Of a DNA stretch of 7,382 nucleotides, positions 5,334 to 7,382 are shown piece after piece; positions within the stretch are counted from its first letter, which is position 1; each line of letters begins with the position of its first letter. The stretch spans positions 1-7,382 of the forward strand of contig VBQB01000095.1 of NCBI GenBank assembly GCA_005887855.1, read 5' to 3'. This stretch comes from Verrucomicrobiota bacterium (GTDB lineage Bacteria; Verrucomicrobiota; Verrucomicrobiae; Chthoniobacterales; UBA10450). The position numbers and the translations under genes were made by a program. The notes beneath the pieces were generated by a model. It was given only the letters and a program-made list of their open reading frames with translations, ran no database searches and was not told where the DNA came from.

Positions 5334-6209
5334 ATGGAAAATGAGCCTCCAGCAATCGGGATTATTGGCGGAAGCGGTTTGTATCAGATGGAAGAGGTGC
5401 GCAATGCGACCGAACAGGACATCGACACTCCGTTTGGGTCGCCATCGGACACGTTGATCGGTGGCAAGGTCAGTGGCCGGCAGGTTTATTTCTTACCGCG
5501 ACACGGGCGCGGCCATCGAATTTTGCCGCATGAACTAAATCACCGAGCCAACATTTATGCGCTGCGTTCGCTCAACGTCCGCTGGATCATCTCAGTGGGA
5601 GCGGTGGGTAGTTTGCAGGAAAAATATGCGCCACGCGATGTCTTGTTGCCCTCGCAGTTTTACGATCGCACCAGTCGGCCCACTGCTCATACATTTTTCG
5701 GCGAGGGAATTGCCGCGCATATCGCATTTGCTGAGCCAATCAGCACGAAGCTGCGAAATTTGTTGGCAGAATCAGCGAGATCTCTCGGCGTCACGGTCCA
5801 CAACGGCGGCACTTACGTGAATATGGATGGCCCCGCGTTTTCCACCCGGGCGGAATCGGAATTCAATCGGCAGAATGGTTTCGATGTGATCGGCATGACG
5901 AATCTACCCGAAGCGAAGTTGGCTCGCGAAGCGGAGATCGCGTTCGCGGCCATGGCGATGATTACCGATTACGATTGCTGGAAAGTGGAGGAAGAAGCGG
6001 TCTCTGCGCAGACGGTCCTTAGTCATTTGATCGCGAACGCGGAAACGGCGAAGAAAGTGCTTTTGGACGTAATTCCACGCATGCCAATGGAGCCGAACTG
6101 GCCGGAACATTTCGCTCTCGATTCGGCGCTGGTCACCGACCGCAAGCTTTGGCCTGCCGCAACAATCCAGAAATTACAACCGATCCTAGGACGGTTTCTG
6201 GCTGGGTAA
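5334..6209 (+). CDS. mtnP: S-methyl-5'-thioadenosine phosphorylase
   Basis: MtnP cleaves 5'-methylthioadenosine with phosphate to adenine and 5-methylthioribose-1-phosphate, the salvage step for the by-product of polyamine and related SAM-consuming pathways. The 291-residue product has the purine nucleoside phosphorylase class-2 fold. The phosphate-site motifs are GGSG (12-15) and RHGRGH (56-61). HELNHRANIYALRSL follows at 66-80. The substrate region is VNMDGPAFSTRAES (162-175) and GMTNLPEAKLAREAEI (187-202). TDYDCW (211-216) supplies the base-contacting Asp pair at 212 and 214, which favours an adenine-type MTA phosphorylase over a guanosine/inosine-type enzyme; the following EEEAVSAQTVL also resembles human MTAP. 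The ATG at 5334 places GGSG at the expected distance; a weak purine-rich GGCGG lies just upstream. It diverges from miaB and converges on bioF with a 16-bp gap. It lies alone, without the mtnA or mtnB salvage genes. Confidence 0.95.
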   Translation: MENEPPAIGIIGGSGLYQMEEVRNATEQDIDTPFGSPSDTLIGGKVSGRQVYFLPRHGRGHRILPHELNHRANIYALRSLNVRWIISVGAVGSLQEKYAPRDVLLPSQFYDRTSRPTAHTFFGEGIAAHIAFAEPISTKLRNLLAESARSLGVTVHNGGTYVNMDGPAFSTRAESEFNRQNGFDVIGMTNLPEAKLAREAEIAFAAMAMITDYDCWKVEEEAVSAQTVLSHLIANAETAKKVLLDVIPRMPMEPNWPEHFALDSALVTDRKLWPAATIQKLQPILGRFLAG

Positions 6210-6225
6210 AATTTTACACGTCGCT

Positions 6226-7382
6226 TCAGGCGCTTAGTCGTTCGATCGCCTGGCAGAGCGATCGGATTTGATCTTCTTCGTGTGACGCACTCACGGTTAT
6301 CCGTAATCGTGCGGATCCTTTGGCCACGGTTGGATAACGAATCGCTGGAACAAGGAATCCCTCATTCTGAAGCGCTGACGCCAAATCGAGCGCCGCTTGT
6401 TCGTCCCCCACAATCCACGGGAAAATTGCGCTACTGCCATCGCTGGCCTTGTTGTTTAATTCACTCCGTGGAAGAAGTTCTTGGAGCAATCTGATTCTTT
6501 TCCAAAGTAAAAGTCTTCGCTCTTCGCCCTCAGGAGATGCGAGAAAATTCACTGCCGCAAAGGCTGCGCTCACGATTCCGGGCGGCGGCGCTGTGGAATA
6601 GATGAACGCGCGCGCCCGATTAATCAGCCATTCGATGAGATCTCGGGAACCGCAGATGTATCCTCCACTTGTGCCGAGGGCCTTGCTCAGCGTTCCCATC
6701 TGAACATCGACATCTTCATCCAAGTTCTCCGCCGCGGCCAGTCCGCGGCCATTCGGACCGATTACGCCGACAGCATGCGCTTCATCGAGCAGTAAAAGCG
6801 CCCCGAAGCTCTTCTTTAATTCAACCAACTCGCGCAACGGTGCACGATCACCGTCCATCGAAAAGACAGATTCGGTGAGGATGAGGATGCGCTTGCCCGC
6901 ATGTTCGCGCTGAGCCCATTGAAGATGACTCTCCAATTTGCCCAGATGATTGTGCGGAAATACGCGCAGGGTTGCGCCGCTCAACTTTGCGCCATCGATG
7001 AGCGAGGCGTGGCAGAGTTTGTCGAGTAGGACAACATCGTTCTTGGTGACGAGGGCCGGCACCGTCCCGAGCGCAGCGGCGTATCCGCTGCTGAAACAAA
7101 GCGCGGCTTCCGCTCCTTTCCAATTCGCCACTCCGTTTTCCAATCGCAAATGCGGTGATTGCGTCCCGCTAATTAATCGAGAAGCTCCGGCGCCAACGCC
7201 GAATTCGCTGATCGCGGCGATCGCTGCCGCGCGTAGTCGAGGATCGTTGGCCAGTCCGAGATAATCGTTTGAGGAAAAGTTGATGAGCCGTCGGCCGGCG
7301 ATCTGGACTTCCGGTCCTTGCGCGCTACCGATTTCGCGCAACTTGCGCTCCAGCGAACGCGCGCGGAGCGCCTGCAATTGCT
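6226..7382 (-). CDS. bioF: 8-amino-7-oxononanoate synthase (KAPA synthase), 5'-truncated by window edge
   Basis: BioF is the PLP-dependent alpha-oxoamine synthase that condenses pimeloyl-ACP (or pimeloyl-CoA) with L-alanine to give 8-amino-7-oxononanoate, the first committed step of biotin ring assembly. Numbering from a TTG at 7377: NFSSNDYLGL (33-42), GAGASRLISGT (62-72), the PLP-stacking His at 123 (DKLCHASLIDG), LLLDEAHAVG with Asp198 and His201, and the Schiff-base lysine K232 in GTLSKALGTSGGY. The C-terminal domain ends RLRITVSASHEEDQI before the TGA. The frame stays open upstream of the TTG to the window edge, and family members normally have a few more N-terminal residues, so the real start is probably outside; a TTG start cannot be excluded. 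The related 2-amino-3-ketobutyrate CoA ligase (Kbl) is the main alternative; the NFSSNDYLGL motif favours BioF. It converges on mtnP, and other biotin genes, if linked, would lie to the right. Confidence 0.92.
   Translation of the reverse strand, partial: QLQALRARSLERKLREIGSAQGPEVQIAGRRLINFSSNDYLGLANDPRLRAAAIAAISEFGVGAGASRLISGTQSPHLRLENGVANWKGAEAALCFSSGYAAALGTVPALVTKNDVVLLDKLCHASLIDGAKLSGATLRVFPHNHLGKLESHLQWAQREHAGKRILILTESVFSMDGDRAPLRELVELKKSFGALLLLDEAHAVGVIGPNGRGLAAAENLDEDVDVQMGTLSKALGTSGGYICGSRDLIEWLINRARAFIYSTAPPPGIVSAAFAAVNFLASPEGEERRLLLWKRIRLLQELLPRSELNNKASDGSSAIFPWIVGDEQAALDLASALQNEGFLVPAIRYPTVAKGSARLRITVSASHEEDQIRSLCQAIERLSA

Noticed and set aside
4822..5355. A 177-codon minus-strand open frame overlapping the miaB 5' part and the mtnP start
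   Set aside because: It is a different frame of miaB, with arginine-rich low-complexity translation and no recognisable motif. miaB in the overlapping frame has clear family motifs.
6722..6755. Repeated CCGCGGCCA words within bioF
   Set aside because: They encode the normal RGLAAAENL region and are explained by Ala/Gly-rich coding in a GC-rich gene; no match to the other repeats.
7375..7377. TTG as the true bioF start
   Set aside because: The frame continues open to the window edge, and the family usually has several more N-terminal residues, so the start is probably outside the window.

Overview
The window looks like chromosomal core DNA from a moderately GC-rich Gram-negative bacterium. 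My best guess is a soil Verrucomicrobiota lineage (Chthoniobacterales/Spartobacteria type). This rests on the style of the proteins, the general lack of clear Shine-Dalgarno sequences, and short GC-rich hairpin repeats that I associate from memory with that group. The assignment is inference, not proof.

Layout: the 3' part of dnaA (1-846, cut by the window start) and complete dnaN (971-2068) read rightwards. A leftward cluster faces dnaN: miaB (3696-5189), a six-helix membrane protein of unknown function (3151-3699, overlapping miaB by ATGA), and a GT9 glycosyltransferase (2106-3077). mtnP (5334-6209) diverges from miaB across a 144-bp gap. It converges on bioF (6226 to the window end, cut at its 5' end) with only 16 bp between the stop codons. 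No gene-free stretch exceeds 300 bases.

Functions: DnaA and DnaN act in replication initiation and processivity. MiaB does tRNA A37 methylthiolation with SAM. MtnP salvages methylthioadenosine. BioF makes the biotin precursor KAPA. The GT9 protein probably adds a sugar to a cell-surface glycan. Apart from dnaA-dnaN these are unrelated housekeeping genes. MiaB and MtnP share only a loose SAM-metabolism link.

The unusual part is a set of short hairpin pairs. Each of four places holds two hairpins in tandem: 860-903 between dnaA and dnaN, 2071-2149 after dnaN, 3092-3140 between the membrane protein and the GT9 gene, and 4764-4821 inside miaB. The second and fourth are copies of one element: an identical 27-bp block followed by a 21-bp block with 19 matches, in the same order and orientation. 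Within that element the two hairpins carry the same 9-nt loop (ACCGCCGGG) in opposite orientation on different stems, an arrangement like REPIN repeats. One copy lies in frame in miaB and adds about 19 residues to the protein. The other overlaps the end of the GT9 gene and appears to supply its C-terminus and stop codon. This resembles Rickettsia palindromic elements that insert into proteins, and it is the best lead in the window.
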